A DNA stretch of 64,000 nucleotides from Pachyseris speciosa. Taxonomy: Eukaryota; Cnidaria; Anthozoa; Scleractinia; Pachyseridae. The stretch spans positions 1,259,001-1,323,000 of the forward strand of contig JAEMWC010000118.1 in assembly GCA_016490735.1 (NCBI GenBank), written 5' to 3'. Shown here in pieces: positions 11,776 to 23,895 of the stretch. A model generated the notes under the pieces. It was not told the DNA's origin and searched no databases. It saw only the letters and a list, made by a program, of their open reading frames with translations. A program made the position numbers and the translations under genes. Every line of letters starts with the position of its first letter. The first letter of the stretch is position 1.

Positions 11776-13060
11776 GGGATTGCCAACATAGTGAGAACAC
11801 TCGTTGGGGCAATTGGAAATTTGCCACCCAGTACTAATGAAGGTGGTGTAACCGTTAGTTCACCCTCAAAGCCAAATGACTGCTTCCAGATACCGTGTCC
11901 TTCTTCTTTATCATCATTAACTTGGCGAGTTATGACTCGGGCTTGATGGGGTCGTTTTGTCCCTTACGTGAGAAGGAACACCAGAGGAGAGACTAAAGTA
12001 AATCTGACAACGAGATCATCATTAAGGACGTTTGTTTCCTACCTGATCCTCGATGGGGCAGCGTTCCAAGAGGAACAGATAAAGAAATTTTGGTTAATCA
12101 AAACCTGTACATCGACGTTTGGATTATAGAGAAATCCTGGTCAGAGGAAAGGTTGTGTAGTAGAATTCGAGCGTTTTCTGTGATCGATTCGAAGGGGGAA
12201 ATGAGTAAGTAGTGATGGAGGCTCGTGCTTTTTTTTTCAGTTTAAGCTTAATAAAAACAGATTAATTGAAGGTACGGTTTTTTTTTGGGGGGGGGGGGGA
12301 AGATCCAAATCCGGATTTTTGAATCCAAAACGGATTTCTCGACAGTTACCCAACGTGATCTTCTAACTCAGCCGTAGTTTGTTATCTAGGTGGAGAAAAG
12401 ATAGGTTTCTGTACAAATTTTATGCAAAAGCATATTGTAATTGTAAGCATCTTTTCTTTAGCTAAACAATTTTAATGCAATAATACCGTCCATAGTCATC
12501 GATTTGTAATTTAGCAGGCATGTTTTTTATCACCAGTGGTAAAACTGATCGCCAAGTTGTTTCTTTTCTTTCAGCGTATTTTCACCTAAATGGACCCTTG
12601 GAACTGCTTTCAGTAGAAAATGAGTGAGCATGATAAAGTGATGACTGACGTTATTCTTGTTAACAGATGTAATGGTTATGAGCGACAACACCCTTGCGTG
12701 TACACGTGTGCTGCATGGCAAACGATCCTTTTTTGGATCCGCTGTTCTTTTTTTTGGTGAACACATATGGTCGGAGATAACAAACCATTTTTCAGATTCT
12801 CCCAAAAAAACGCACCCTATCATCATCTCCTGGCAGAAGGCTCATATGCGCAGGGTTTATACTGGCTAATATTGCTGCAGACACAAACAGTCGAATGTGA
12901 CATTGGATGACGGTTTAAGACTTGCAGTAGATACCCAATAATTCCCAGAGTTCCCTAGTTATTAAAAAAAAATGGTCATTGAGCTCAAACAAACTTGACC
13001 ATACATATGGTAACTATTAATTTTCAAGCTGTTATTTCCACCACCTTTAAGTTATCTTTG
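11776..13060. other. No recognisable gene
   Basis: Unique-looking DNA with a T/G homopolymer run at 12270-12300 and short ORFs without motifs. Possibly intronic sequence between exon candidates. Confidence 0.35.
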
Positions 13061-13608
13061 ACTTCGTGAAAGTTGTAGGACATCAAATTGCCAAAGTTTC
13101 ACTTCCTGTTGGCCAAGAATTAACTGCAAGGGTGATGAAACATATGGCTGGCCAGGGGCCTGTTTATGTACGAGCACTCCAAAAGATTAATGTCCCAGAA
13201 TTGCAGTTAATTTTTGTTATAAAGAAAACGGTGTTAGGAGAGGGAATAGCCATAACGTTTAAATGTGACAAAAATGTATAATGACATTGATCATTATTTT
13301 GTGTTCGCAGTTTTGACATAATACATTTTTGTTGTCTTGGTGGTATTGGTGTTCTCACCATTTTTGTTTAAAATTTTGTACATCTTGTCTTTTTTAGACT
13401 GATTCTGACTCGGAGGAAATCGAAGGGTCATTTGGGCTTACCTCTACCCTCTGATCGATGTTTTAAGTAACTGTTCACCAACTGATCCCTGTAGTGAGCT
13501 TGCTATCATCATCATCATCACCGGATAGTCTGGTAGGGTCTTCACTGGTGACCGAAGTATTAGTTAACCTGTCATGTTTGTTTTCCCCTCTTTCTGTTTG
13601 CTTTTAAG

Positions 13609-13727
13609 AAATTTTGAGGGATGTGTTTGCATCCAAAAGTGACAATGACATTAACAATGCAATTAGGAATGCATGTGGAAACATGGATGTAGCTATTGAG
13701 GCCTTACTTCCACAGCATTGGAGCTAG
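13609..13727 (+). other. Candidate exon coding a CUE-like helical module
   Basis: After a pyrimidine-rich stretch ending in TTTTAAG, the frame reads EILRDVFASKSDND, then NMDVAIEALLPQHW and a stop. This fits the ubiquitin-binding CUE pattern: a hydrophobic-x-x-phi-F start, about 40 residues, and a DVAIEALL end. In many genes such modules precede E3-ligase domains. An open segment at 13066-13200 (KVVGHQIAKVSLPVGQEL) could be another exon of the same gene. No full gene can be assembled, so it may be a pseudogene fragment. Confidence 0.3.
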
Positions 13728-14076
13728 ACTGAACCGATGGAGACAAGGTATGTAAATGGAAGGAAGCAGTTGGCACTGCACTGTAGTCGTGGATTTTCAA
13801 AGGTTGCAGTTAGTAACCTGTTACCTAACATGTAGTCTTTTTGCATACGTTTGTAAGTATGGTTTTGTCTGCCTTAAAACATTCCATTACTTTGTAGTGC
13901 TTAAGCTGGTACACAATACCACATTGAAAACAACAAATTTTGTTTTAATTAGTATAAATTACATTACTTGCGAATGGATATATGAAAATCATATACTTGA
14001 ACTGCAGATTAAAGAATGAATATGGGAATGATCATCGCAGTTATGAACACTACTTAAGCAGTCGTGAAAATTCAGG

Positions 14077-14163
14077 CTTGTACGAGATTTAAACCCATGA
14101 CCTCTGTGATACCAGCGCAGTAATCTACCAACTGAGATAACAAGCCAACTGAGAGCCAGTCAC
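14077..14163 (-). repeat. tRNA-derived SINE head, diverged copy
   Basis: On the minus strand this has an A-box-like region (CAGTTGGTAGATTACTGCGC) and a B-box-like region (GGTCATGGGTTTAAATC). It is a diverged copy of the SINE head at 14323-14411, about 250 bp away in the same orientation. The adjacent body (GAATATGTGAA..., ACTACTTAAGCAGT) is also shared. Confidence 0.65.
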
Positions 14164-14322
14164 TTTGTTGGTTCGTAATATACCCGTGAGTGATGAATAC
14201 GTGAGAATGAATATGTGAAAATGATATATTTGAACTGCAGATTAGAGAATGAATATGTGAATGCTCATCGCAGTTTATGAACACTACTTAAGCAGTAGTG
14301 AAAATAAAGCCTGAAAAATTAA

Positions 14323-14411
14323 GTCTTGTACGAGGTTTGAACTCATGACCTCTGCGATACTGGTGCAGTGCTCTACCAACTAAGCCAAGAAGCCAACTGG
14401 GAGCCGGTCAC
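14323..14411 (-). repeat. tRNA-derived SINE head (unit copy 1)
   Basis: Read on the minus strand it has a tRNA-like A box (TTGGCTTAGTTGGTAGAGCA) and B box (GAGTTCAAACCTC) spaced as in a tRNA gene, without a foldable full cloverleaf. This marks an internal RNA polymerase III promoter of a SINE. The body continues left to about 14210. Confidence 0.8.
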
Positions 14412-14920
14412 TTTCTTGGTTCGTAATATACCCCTGTAACTTGAGTAGGTTGCATTTTGTTGGTTCATGAGACAGGGTGTTGCAATTTCTACGTCAGTAC
14501 AGTCAATGACTATTCTGCAGCTACTAAACAATGAGAAAGATGATGGTGAACATAACTTGTTGTTCTCCCTAGTAGGAATATTATGTAACCCATGAATGAA
14601 CTATGCTTCTAGATTTAGGGACTCCATGTCGTACTATGCAGGTTGGAAAGTAGATGAAATCTTGATTACCTTGATGAAATTGAGACAAAATTATACTAAT
14701 CTCCACCTACCTCATCTGTCAGAATTGAATTATTCCGAATTTATTCGAAAGCGTTTATTTTGAGCAGTATTTCACAACACCGATGACTTAACTAAAGCTA
14801 TTCGCTATTCTAGTAATACCCTTTTTTTTGTGGTTATTTTTCGTCGTGGTGTCCGTCGAGAGGCCCGTGCCCCTCTCGGCCAGAGGAAGAAATAAAGTAA
14901 AGAAATAAGTTTTCTAATGA

Positions 14921-15000
14921 CAGCGCCCGAAGTTGAACTCGCGACCTTCAAGTGCCAATCTCGGTCTCTTATCCGATTGCGCTATCCGATTGCGCTGAGA
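14921..15000 (-). repeat. tRNA-derived SINE head, second family (unit copy 1)
   Basis: Minus-strand A-box-like ATAGCGCAATCGGATAAGAG and B-box-like GCGAGTTCAACTTCG. A 12-bp tandem duplication (ATCCGATTGCGCT type) disrupts the A box region. The body runs left to a T-rich stretch at 14820 that is the poly-A tail in sense. An ORF here (MTAPEVELAT...) is only a read-through of the SINE. Confidence 0.75.
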
Positions 15001-15360
15001 CATTTCTTGCGGTTACTAGAGAATTTTGTAGTAAAGAAAGTCATTACGTCGGTCACGCACCGTCTCTTTAAAAGCCGTTCAAAGGGTTACAGAGGAAAGA
15101 AATGTTTTATCAGAATTGAATTATTCCGAATTTATTCGAAAGCGTTTATTTTGAGCAGTATTTCACAACACCGATGACTTAACTAAAGCTATTCAAAAGA
15201 CCGTAAATGTTTTTAAACTGTACATTAATCCGTCAAAAAGGCCGTTTCTAATTCTCGCAGAATTTCTTTTCTTTTTTTTTTGTGGTTATTTTTCGTCGTG
15301 GTGTCCGCCAAGAGGCCCGTGCCCGAAATAATGACATAAGTAAAGAATTACAGTTTCTAC

Positions 15361-15440
15361 CAGCAGCGCCGGGACTTGAACTCGGGACCTTCAGATTCCA
15401 ACACTCAAATTCAACCCACTTGCGCCACTGAAACATCTCT
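15361..15440 (-). repeat. tRNA-derived SINE head, second family, another copy (unit copy 1)
   Basis: Minus-strand CAGTGGCGCAAGTGGGTTG (A box) and CCCGAGTTCAAGTCCCGG (B box). The body (GTGGTGTCCGCCAAGAGGCCCG on the plus strand, with T-rich start at 15262) matches that at 14820-14880, so both belong to one SINE family. Confidence 0.78.
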
Positions 15441-16211
15441 TACCTTCCCTGGAGAATTTTGTAGTAAATAAAGTCATTAGGTCGGTCACGCATCGTTTCC
15501 TATGTACATCCCATAGCAAAGGAATTTATTTGAAAGCGTTTGTTTTGAGCAGTATTTCAGAACACCGATGAGTGGGAGTCCGATATTTTTTGACAAATTC
15601 AGCAAAATCAAAGAATTTATCCGATCTTATCTAAGGTTATTCGGAAGACCGTAAATGTTTTCAAACTCAACTTGTAGATTTTGGTGGCCAGAGTCAGAAA
15701 TCGCGAAAGCCTTTCTAAAAGAAGTGTTTAGTCAGAATTGAATTATTCCAATGTACCTCTTTTAGGAACGAATTTATTTAAGCGTTCCTTTTGACCCCAG
15801 TTTTGAGGATAAACAAGTATTGACCGAGTGGTAGACTAAGTACTAGTGATGGTGCATTACCGGAAGTGCAACGCAGCTCTTTTATTTAAATTGTGTGGCG
15901 TTGTTTGAACGTAGCTTTGTCATTTCAGTGTTGGAGATATCGGTTATCCTCGAAAAACTGGTCAACGGATCTAAGACGCAGATTTATACCAAATTCGTCG
16001 CTTTCTTTGAAATTATCAAACAAATCGAAGTGCCAGTGTTTTGTCAAGCCTCACCGGCAGTTGACCTTGGTTTCTCGAGTATCCATAGAATCGGTTCACC
16101 ACTTTTCCGTGTTAAATTGCAAAATCGGTTTACAGCTTAAGCGTTGACAAAAAAAAATGAAAAAATGAAAAACAAGTGAAAAGGAATTGGAAAAAAATCA
16201 AAGAAAAAAAG

Positions 16212-16300
16212 GTGACTCTGTCGGAACTTGAACCACCGACCCTCCCCAACCGTTACAGAACGAAGAGAGCACACTAACTCATGAGGCCAGCAAAACCAGG
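16212..16300 (-). repeat. tRNA-derived SINE head, third type (unit copy 1)
   Basis: Minus-strand GGCCTCATGAGTTAGTGTGC (A-box region) and TCGGTGGTTCAAGTTCCGAC (B box), preceded on the plus strand by an A-rich stretch at 16150-16210. It lies in the 2.14-kb part missing from unit copy 3. Confidence 0.7.
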
Positions 16301-17460
16301 GTAGTGGTAACACGGTGTTTTGACATCCTGAACCGGAAGTCGGCTTTTGCTTTATGGTTCCCAGTTAAAGAAGTCAATATCCATAGAATCAGTATCAATA
16401 CGAAATAATTCGTAGTTAGATTTTTGTATTTTAGATGTCTTTGCTAAAAGATGTCTTCATTATGTTATTGCCATGATATCAAGGGAATTTCCCGACACTA
16501 GCGCTTTTCAAGTGATGACCGAGTAGTAGTCTAAGTTCCAGTTATTGCGACAATGTTGTGTAATGATGGTGCAATATATAGTCAAACTACACAGCTGTTT
16601 TCAGTAATTGCGTCTTGCTTGTAGTTCGAGGTAGCATAGCTGATTTATTTCCAGTGGTGTAGATCTAGCTTATCGACGAGAAACTAGTTGACGGATCTTA
16701 GACGCCTAGTTCAATCAGAGGTGAGTCTCTTAAATTGTATATTAATTTTTGGTGATTTCGTTTCACTATGATCCTGTTGTTGTGCGAACTACGTTTTGTC
16801 GTTGACCCGCAGATTCGCATTGTTTTGGATTTAGACGACTTACTAAGTGAAGTCGATTATTTTTTTAAACCTTAAACTGAAGAAAACGTCTGCCGAAAAC
16901 AAAACATTTTAGTGGATACGCCCTTTCATACAGCCATACTTTTAATGGTTCAACTCAAAGCCACTAGGCTCTTTCAAACTTGGTAATGGCGTGACTGCAA
17001 ACTAAGCTTCGTTTCCGTGTGCATGTGAGGCCCATTACAGTTTGCTATTAATTTCCTTCGCTACTTGTATTGGTGTATTTATAAATGCAGGCTAGTGATG
17101 TGAAAGGCAAGCAAACAGCCACAAGAATATTCAGTACAGTCAAACCTCACCCTCTATTAAGGGACCGGTCATTATTTATGTAGAGGGGGGGGGGGAAAAA
17201 GAAGGGGGTCAAGGCTGTTTTAGATTGGTTAGAGGTGGGGGGGGGGTATTTAAAAAAAATTAATAGGGGGGTCATCATTTTTTAGGTTTTGCAAGGGGTC
17301 TTGTCTGTGCTTTTGCAAATGGGATTACTTTTACGAAATAAATCAATTTCAAAGATCCAGGTGGTGAAGATGGACAACCCAGTTAGAAGAATATTGTCAT
17401 AAACTTCATTGCTTTAATATTTCACACTTTAATAAAAGACAAATCCAGATCACGTTAAAA

Positions 17461-17545
17461 AAAACAAGCAAGGCTTGTTGCACGGCGAGAAATATATATA
17501 TTTAAATATATATATTCCTCGCCGTGCAACAAGCCTGCTTGTTTT
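17461..17545. repeat. 85-bp near-perfect hairpin with AT core (unit copy 1)
   Basis: AACAAGCAAGGCTTGTTGCA... on the left pairs with ...TGCAACAAGCCTGCTTGTT on the right, around an (AT)n core ATATATATTTAAATATATAT. The stem is about 35 bp. It is probably a miniature foldback element or a hairpin-forming repeat. Confidence 0.8.
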
Positions 17546-18297
17546 CTAGTTTACAATTTTATAGCTGGCTAGATCTATTACAGGATCTGGCTCTTCTAGT
17601 TTGCAACGGTGGTCCTTGCTAAAGTATTCCAGTTTTTTCAAAAATCCAGATCAGCCTGTTTCAGTGTTTGATTTTGGCTGCATTTAATATCAAAATTAAC
17701 AAACTATTTGAATAACATAACACAAAAAATATTGCTTTCCACCTTGGGAAATATATTGGAAAAAATATTTATCTTCCAGGGTTTAATATTTGGTGTCCAA
17801 CATCTGAAAAGTGGCACCTTGATTGCAAATTTTGTGATGGCAACTTTAGAAGATATATAACTTTTCCACTGCTGGAAAGGAATATTTTTCCTACACTGCA
17901 TGTACTGCAACAAAACACTACTTTATAGAGCCAAAATCTCTTTATCTGCTGACTTTGTGACTTATTAGGCTATCTGATAGGGTAAGCAATGACATTTCAA
18001 TGATTTATAACTTAATTTCGTCTTGCTCATCCCAGACATTCACCAGGTGTATTTTTTGGCATAGGCTAGTCGTATCTATGTGATGCAAAATATGAAAAAA
18101 TACGGAAATAAAATCATAAGTGGAAAAATGGGGGGGGGGGGGTGTCATCAATGAAATATTGAATTAAGAGGGGGGTACTACTTGCCATTTTTAGACCTGA
18201 GGAGGGAGGGCCTGGCAAAAATTTTCATCTATCAAGATGCACCTGTGACTGTTTGAAAACATTTAAGAAACCGGTTTACAAAAATGTCAATCATAAA

Positions 18298-19020
18298 ATG
18301 ACACATGTCACTGTCAAGCTTTCCTCTGATGTCGAGACCAACCCTGGGCCTTATGTAGTTGATCCACTAAAAACTATTTGTGCACCATTTTGTCAGGGGG
18401 ACAGCTTTGTTTTTGGTTCTCGTGCAGGTAGTCAATGTGTTGCAATGAGTTTGACAGCTTTATTATATAATTCTACACGTTCAATTACATCACCATCAGA
18501 CCTCGTTCAAATAATGAATATTGGTAATGAGTTGTATGCTCACCTATTGCACTCGGCACAACATGAGTATTTGCTGTTGACGGAAGTTCCTGACATGCTT
18601 TGTTTAGGTGACGCGACTTACAATTTGAATTATAGTGAAAGTTATTTTGGAAACATATTTCATACACATGACTATACAATAGAAGAAATAAACTGCGTAC
18701 CTCTGAGACAAGCATTTGAATCATTAATTGAAAACTTTTCGTCATTTTTATTAACCGTGACAATTTTAACAGTGGCCATTTTTAAAACGAGTGACGGGAT
18801 TTTCAAAGTCTTTGACTCACACAGTCGGAATTTGGAGGGTATGAATGACGTTTCGGGAACCTGCGTGTTAATAGAATTAGATTCTCCTGACCATCTGTTG
18901 GAGTATTTTGAGACCATGTACTCGGAAAGGAATGATGCCTTATTCGAGCTTAAAGGTGTCGAAAACTTAACAAATCAAATGGCAACAAATGAATATGTGA
19001 ATGCTCATCGCAGTTTATGA
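18298..19020 (+). pseudogene. Helitron N-terminal ORF, 2A peptide plus C76-like peptidase domain, truncated by the duplication (copy 1)
   Basis: The frame is open from 18253, and the first ATG is at 18298. Residues after it form a 2A-like peptide (LSSDVETNPGP) that would release the downstream polyprotein by ribosome skipping. It is followed by a domain with SQCVAMSLTALL (candidate nucleophile Cys) and FKVFDSHSRN (candidate Asp/His), the arrangement of herpesvirus tegument-type (C76) deubiquitinase folds. At 18987 the frame crosses the duplication junction and ends after a short foreign tail (NEYVNAHRSL). The copy is therefore a 3'-truncated by-product of the tandem duplication, not a gene. 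Confidence 0.75.
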
Positions 19021-19062
19021 ACACTACTTAAGCAGTAGTGAAAATAAAGCCTGAAAAATTAA

Positions 19063-19151
19063 GTCTTGTACGAGGTTTGAACTCATGACCTCTGCGATAC
19101 TGGTGCAGTGCTCTACCAACTAAGCCAAGAAGCCAACTGGGAGCCGGTCAC
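19063..19151 (-). repeat. tRNA-derived SINE head (unit copy 2)
   Basis: Same element as at 14323-14411, carried by the duplication. Confidence 0.8.
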
Positions 19152-19660
19152 TTTCTTGGTTCGTAATATACCCCTGTAACTTGAGTAGGTTGCATTTTGT
19201 TGGTTCATGAGACAGGGTGTTGCAATTTCTACGTCAGTACAGTCAATGACTATTCTCCAGCTACTAAACAATGAGAAAGATGATGGTGAACATAACTTGT
19301 TGTTCTCCCTAGTAGGAATATTATGTAACCCATGAATGAACTATGCTTCTAGATTTAGGGACTCCATGTCGTACTATGCAGGTTGGAAAGTAGATGAAAT
19401 CTTGATTACCTTGATGAAATTGAGACAAAATTATACTAATCTCCACCTACCTCATCTGTCAGAATTGAATTATTCCGAATTTATTCGAAAGCGTTTATTT
19501 TGAGCAGTATTTCACAACACCGATGACTTAACTAAAGCTATTCGCTATTCTAGTAATACCCTTTTTTTTGTGGTTATTTTTCGTCGTGGTGTCCGTCGAG
19601 AGGCCCGTGCCCCTCTCGGCCAGAGGAAGAAATAAAGTAAAGAAATAAGTTTTCTAATGA

Positions 19661-19740
19661 CAGCGCCCGAAGTTGAACTCGCGACCTTCAAGTGCCAATC
19701 TCGGTCTCTTATCCGATTGCGCTATCCGATTGCGCTGAGA
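19661..19740 (-). repeat. tRNA-derived SINE head, second family (unit copy 2)
   Basis: Same element as at 14921-15000. Confidence 0.75.
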
Positions 19741-20100
19741 CATTTCTTGCGGTTACTAGAGAATTTTGTAGTAAAGAAAGTCATTACGTCGGTCACGCAC
19801 CGTCTCTTTAAAAGCCGTTCAAAGGGTTACAGAGGAAAGAAATGTTTTATCAGAATTGAATTATTCCGAATTTATTCGAAAGCGTTTATTTTGAGCAGTA
19901 TTTCACAACACCGATGACTTAACTAAAGCTATTCAAAAGACCGTAAATGTTTTTAAACTGTACATTAATCCGTCAAAAAGGCCGTTTCTAATTCTCGCAG
20001 AATTTCTTTTCTTTTTTTTTTGTGGTTATTTTTCGTCGTGGTGTCCGCCAAGAGGCCCGTGCCCGAAATAATGACATAAGTAAAGAATTACAGTTTCTAC

Positions 20101-20180
20101 CAGCAGCGCCGGGACTTGAACTCGGGACCTTCAGATTCCAACACTCAAATTCAACCCACTTGCGCCACTGAAACATCTCT
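20101..20180 (-). repeat. tRNA-derived SINE head, second family (unit copy 2)
   Basis: Same element as at 15361-15440. Confidence 0.75.
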
Positions 20181-20951
20181 TACCTTCCCTGGAGAATTTT
20201 GTAGTAAATAAAGTCATTAGGTCGGTCACGCATCGTTTCCTATGTACATCCCATAGCAAAGGAATTTATTTGAAAGCGTTTGTTTTGAGCAGTATTTCAG
20301 AACACCGATGAGTGGGAGTCCGATATTTTTTGACAAATTCAGCAAAATCAAAGAATTTATCCGATCTTATCTAAGGTTATTCGGAAGACCGTAAATGTTT
20401 TCAAACTCAACTTGTAGATTTTGGTGGCCAGAGTCAGAAATCGCGAAAGCCTTTCTAAAAGAAGTGTTTAGTCAGAATTGAATTATTCCAATGTACCTCT
20501 TTTAGGAACGAATTTATTTAAGCGTTCCTTTTGACCCCAGTTTTGAGGATAAACAAGTATTGACCGAGTGGTAGACTAAGTACTAGTGATGGTGCATTAC
20601 CGGAAGTGCAACGCAGCTCTTTTATTTAAATTGTGTGGCGTTGTTTGAACGTAGCTTTGTCATTTCAGTGTTGGAGATATCGGTTATCCTCGAAAAACTG
20701 GTCAACGGATCTAAGACGCAGATTTATACCAAATTCGTCGCTTTCTTTGAAATTATCAAACAAATCGAAGTGCCAGTGTTTTGTCAAGCCTCACCGGCAG
20801 TTGACCTTGGTTTCTCGAGTATCCATAGAATCGGTTCACCACTTTTCCGTGTTAAATTGCAAAATCGGTTTACAGCTTAAGCGTTGACAAAAAAAAATGA
20901 AAAAATGAAAAACAAGTGAAAAGGAATTGGAAAAAAATCAAAGAAAAAAAG

Positions 20952-21040
20952 GTGACTCTGTCGGAACTTGAACCACCGACCCTCCCCAACCGTTACAGAA
21001 CGAAGAGAGCACACTAACTCATGAGGCCAGCAAAACCAGG
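20952..21040 (-). repeat. tRNA-derived SINE head, third type (unit copy 2)
   Basis: Same element as at 16212-16300. Confidence 0.7.
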
Positions 21041-22204
21041 GTAGTGGTAACACGGTGTTTTGACATCCTGAACCGGAAGTCGGCTTTTGCTTTATGGTTC
21101 CCAGTTAAAGAAGTCAATATCCATAGAATCAGTATCAATACGAAATAATTCGTAGTTAGATTTTTGTATTTTAGATGTCTTTGCTAAAAGATGTCTTCAT
21201 TATGTTATTGCCATGATATCAAGGGAATTTCCCGACACTAGCGCTTTTCAAGTGATGACCGAGTAGTAGTCTAAGTTCCAGTTATTGCGACAATGTTGTG
21301 TAATGATGGTGCAATATATAGTCAAACTACACAGCTGTTTTCAGTAATTGCGTCTTGCTTGTAGTTCGAGGTAGCATAGCTGATTTATTTCCAGTGGTGT
21401 AGATCTAGCTTATCGACGAGAAACTAGTTGACGGATCTTAGACGCCTAGTTCAATCAGAGGTGAGTCTCTTAAATTGTATATTAATTTTTGGTGATTTCG
21501 TTTCACTATGATCCTGTTGTTGTGCGAACTACGTTTTGTCGTTGACCCGCAGATTCGCATTGTTTTGGATTTAGACGACTTACTAAGTGAAGTCGATTAT
21601 TTTTTTAAACCTTAAACTGAAGAAAACGTCTGCCGAAAACAAAACATTTTAGTGGATACGCCCTTTCATACAGCCATACTTTTAATGGTTCAACTCAAAG
21701 CCACTAGGCTCTTTCAAACTTGGTAATGGCGTGACTGCAAACTAAGCTTCGTTTCCGTGTGCATGTGAGGCCCATTACAGTTTGCTATTAATTTCCTTCG
21801 CTACTTGTATTGGTGTATTTATAAATGCAGGCTAGTGATGTGAAAGGCAAGCAAACAGCCACAAGAATATTCAGTACAGTCAAACCTCACCCTCTATTAA
21901 GGGACCGGTCATTATTTATGTAGAGGGGGGGGGAGGGAAAAAGAAGGGGGGTCAAGGCTGTTTTAGATTGGTTAGAGGTGGGGGGGGGGGTATTTAAAAA
22001 AAATTAATAGGGGGGTCATCATTTTTTAGGTTTTGCAAGGGGTCTTGTCTGTGCTTTTGCAAATGGGATTACTTTTACGAAATAAATCAATTTCAAAGAT
22101 CCAGGTGGTGAAGATGGACAACCCAGTTAGAAGAATATTGTCATAAACTTCATTGCTTTAATATTTCACACTTTAATAAAAGACAAATCCAGATCACGTT
22201 AAAA

Positions 22205-22289
22205 AAAACAAGCAAGGCTTGTTGCACGGCGAGAAATATATATATTTAAATATATATATTCCTCGCCGTGCAACAAGCCTGCTTGTTTT
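22205..22289. repeat. 85-bp hairpin with AT core (unit copy 2)
   Basis: Copy of the hairpin at 17461-17545. Confidence 0.8.
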
Positions 22290-23041
22290 CTAGTTTACAA
22301 TTTTATAGCTGGCTAGATCTATTACAGGATCTGGCTCTCCTAGTTTGCAACGGTGGTCCTTGCTAAAGTATTCCAGTTTTTTCAAAAATCCAGATCAGCC
22401 TGTTTCAGTGTTTGATTTTGGCTGCATTTAATATCAAAATTAACAAACTATTTGAATAACATAACACAAAAAATATTGCTTTCCACCTTGGGAAATATAT
22501 TGGAAAAAATATTTATCTTCCAGGGTTTAATATTTGGTGTCCAACATCTGAAAAGTGGCACCTTGATTGCAAATTTTGTGATGGCAACTTTAGAAGATAT
22601 ATAACTTTTCCACTGCTGGAAAGGAATATTTTTCCTACACTGCATGTACTGCAACAAAACACTACTTTATAGAGCCAAAATCTCTTTATCTGCTGACTTT
22701 GTGACTTATTAGGCTATCTGATAGGGTAAGCAATGACATTTCAATGATTTATAACTTAATTTCGTCTTGCTCATCCCAGACATTCACCAGGTGTATTTTT
22801 TGGCATAGGCTAGTCGTATCTATGTGATGCAAAATATGAAAAAATACGGAAATAAAATCATAAGTGGAAAAATGGGGGGGGGGGGGTGTCATCAATGAAA
22901 TATTGAATTAAGAGGGGGGTACTACTTGCCATTTTTAGACCTGAGGAGGGAGGGCCTGGCAAAAATTTTCATCTATCAAGATGCACCTGTGACTGTTTGA
23001 AAACATTTAAGAAACCGGTTTACAAAAATGTCAATCATAAA

Positions 23042-23764
23042 ATGACACATGTCACTGTCAAGCTTTCCTCTGATGTCGAGACCAACCCTGGGCCTTATGT
23101 AGTTGATCCACTAAAAACTATTTGTGCACCATTTTGTCAGGGGGACAGCTTTGTTTTTGGTTCTCGTGCAGGTAGTCAATGTGTTGCAATGAGTTTGACA
23201 GCTTTATTATATAATTCTACACGTTCAATTACATCACCATCAGACCTCGTTCAAATAATGAATATTGGTAATGAGTTGTATGCTCACCTATTGCACTCGG
23301 CACAACATGAGTATTTGCTGTTGACGGAAGTTCCTGACATGCTTTGTTTAGGTGACGCGACTTACAATTTGAATTATAGTGAAAGTTATTTTGGAAACAT
23401 ATTTCATACACATGACTATACAATAGAAGAAATAAACTGCGTACCTCTGAGACAAGCATTTGAATCATTAATTGAAAACTTTTCGTCATTTTTATTAACC
23501 GTGACAATTTTAACAGTGGCCATTTTTAAAACGAGTGACGGGATTTTCAAAGTCTTTGACTCACACAGTCGGAATTTGGAGGGTATGAATGACGTTTCGG
23601 GAACCTGCGTGTTAATAGAATTAGATTCTCCTGACCATCTGTTGGAGTATTTTGAGACCATGTACTCGGAAAGGAATGATGCCTTATTCGAGCTTAAAGG
23701 TGTCGAAAACTTAACAAATCAAATGGCAACAAATGAATATGTGAATGCTCATCGCAGTTTATGA
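23042..23764 (+). pseudogene. Helitron N-terminal ORF truncated by the duplication (copy 2)
   Basis: Same protein as in copy 1, with the identical junction tail after 23731. The 2A peptide and the C76-like domain are intact, and everything downstream is missing. Confidence 0.75.
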
Positions 23765-23806
23765 ACACTACTTAAGCAGTAGTGAAAATAAAGCCTGAAA
23801 AATTAA

Positions 23807-23895
23807 GTCTTGTACGAGGTTTGAACTCATGACCTCTGCGATACTGGTGCAGTGCTCTACCAACTAAGCCAAGAAGCCAACTGGGAGCCGGTCAC
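23807..23895 (-). repeat. tRNA-derived SINE head (unit copy 3)
   Basis: Same element as at 14323-14411. Confidence 0.8.

Larger units (their letters stand above)
14248..18987. repeat. Tandem duplication unit, copy 1 (4740 bp)
   Basis: This unit is repeated head to tail three times. The junctions read GGCAACA|AATGAATATG at 18987/18988 and 23731/23732. The first edge (AGAGAATGAATATG) and the last edge (GGCAACAGATGTC) differ from the junctions, so the duplication joined sequence inside a SINE body to the middle of a Helitron ORF with almost no homology. Copies differ by few substitutions (14517 g against c in the others) and by G-run lengths near 17185. Near identity implies a recent event or an assembly artefact. 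Confidence 0.95.
18988..23731. repeat. Tandem duplication unit, copy 2 (4744 bp)
   Basis: Nearly identical to copy 1. Differences are mainly in the G runs near 21925 and 21980 (net +4 bp), plus single bases (19257 c; 22338 c). Confidence 0.95.

Noticed and set aside
14323..14411. Functional tRNA gene
   Set aside because: A and B boxes are present but the acceptor stem and anticodon arm do not pair well; repeat context shows a SINE.
14917..15177. 86-codon ORF starting MTAPEVELATFK, present in all three units (also at 19657 and 24401)
   Set aside because: It is the antisense reading of a tRNA-derived SINE head plus body; its repetition comes from the tandem duplication.
15893..16147. Overlapping ORFs of 81-84 codons in two frames (also at 20633)
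   Set aside because: Two equally long frames over the same repeat DNA, no motif and no codon signature.
18325..18354. RNA virus (picornavirus-like) insertion, suggested by the 2A-type motif
   Set aside because: The motif leads into a Helitron-type polyprotein with DUF6570 and Helitron_like_N downstream; no viral polymerase or capsid is nearby.
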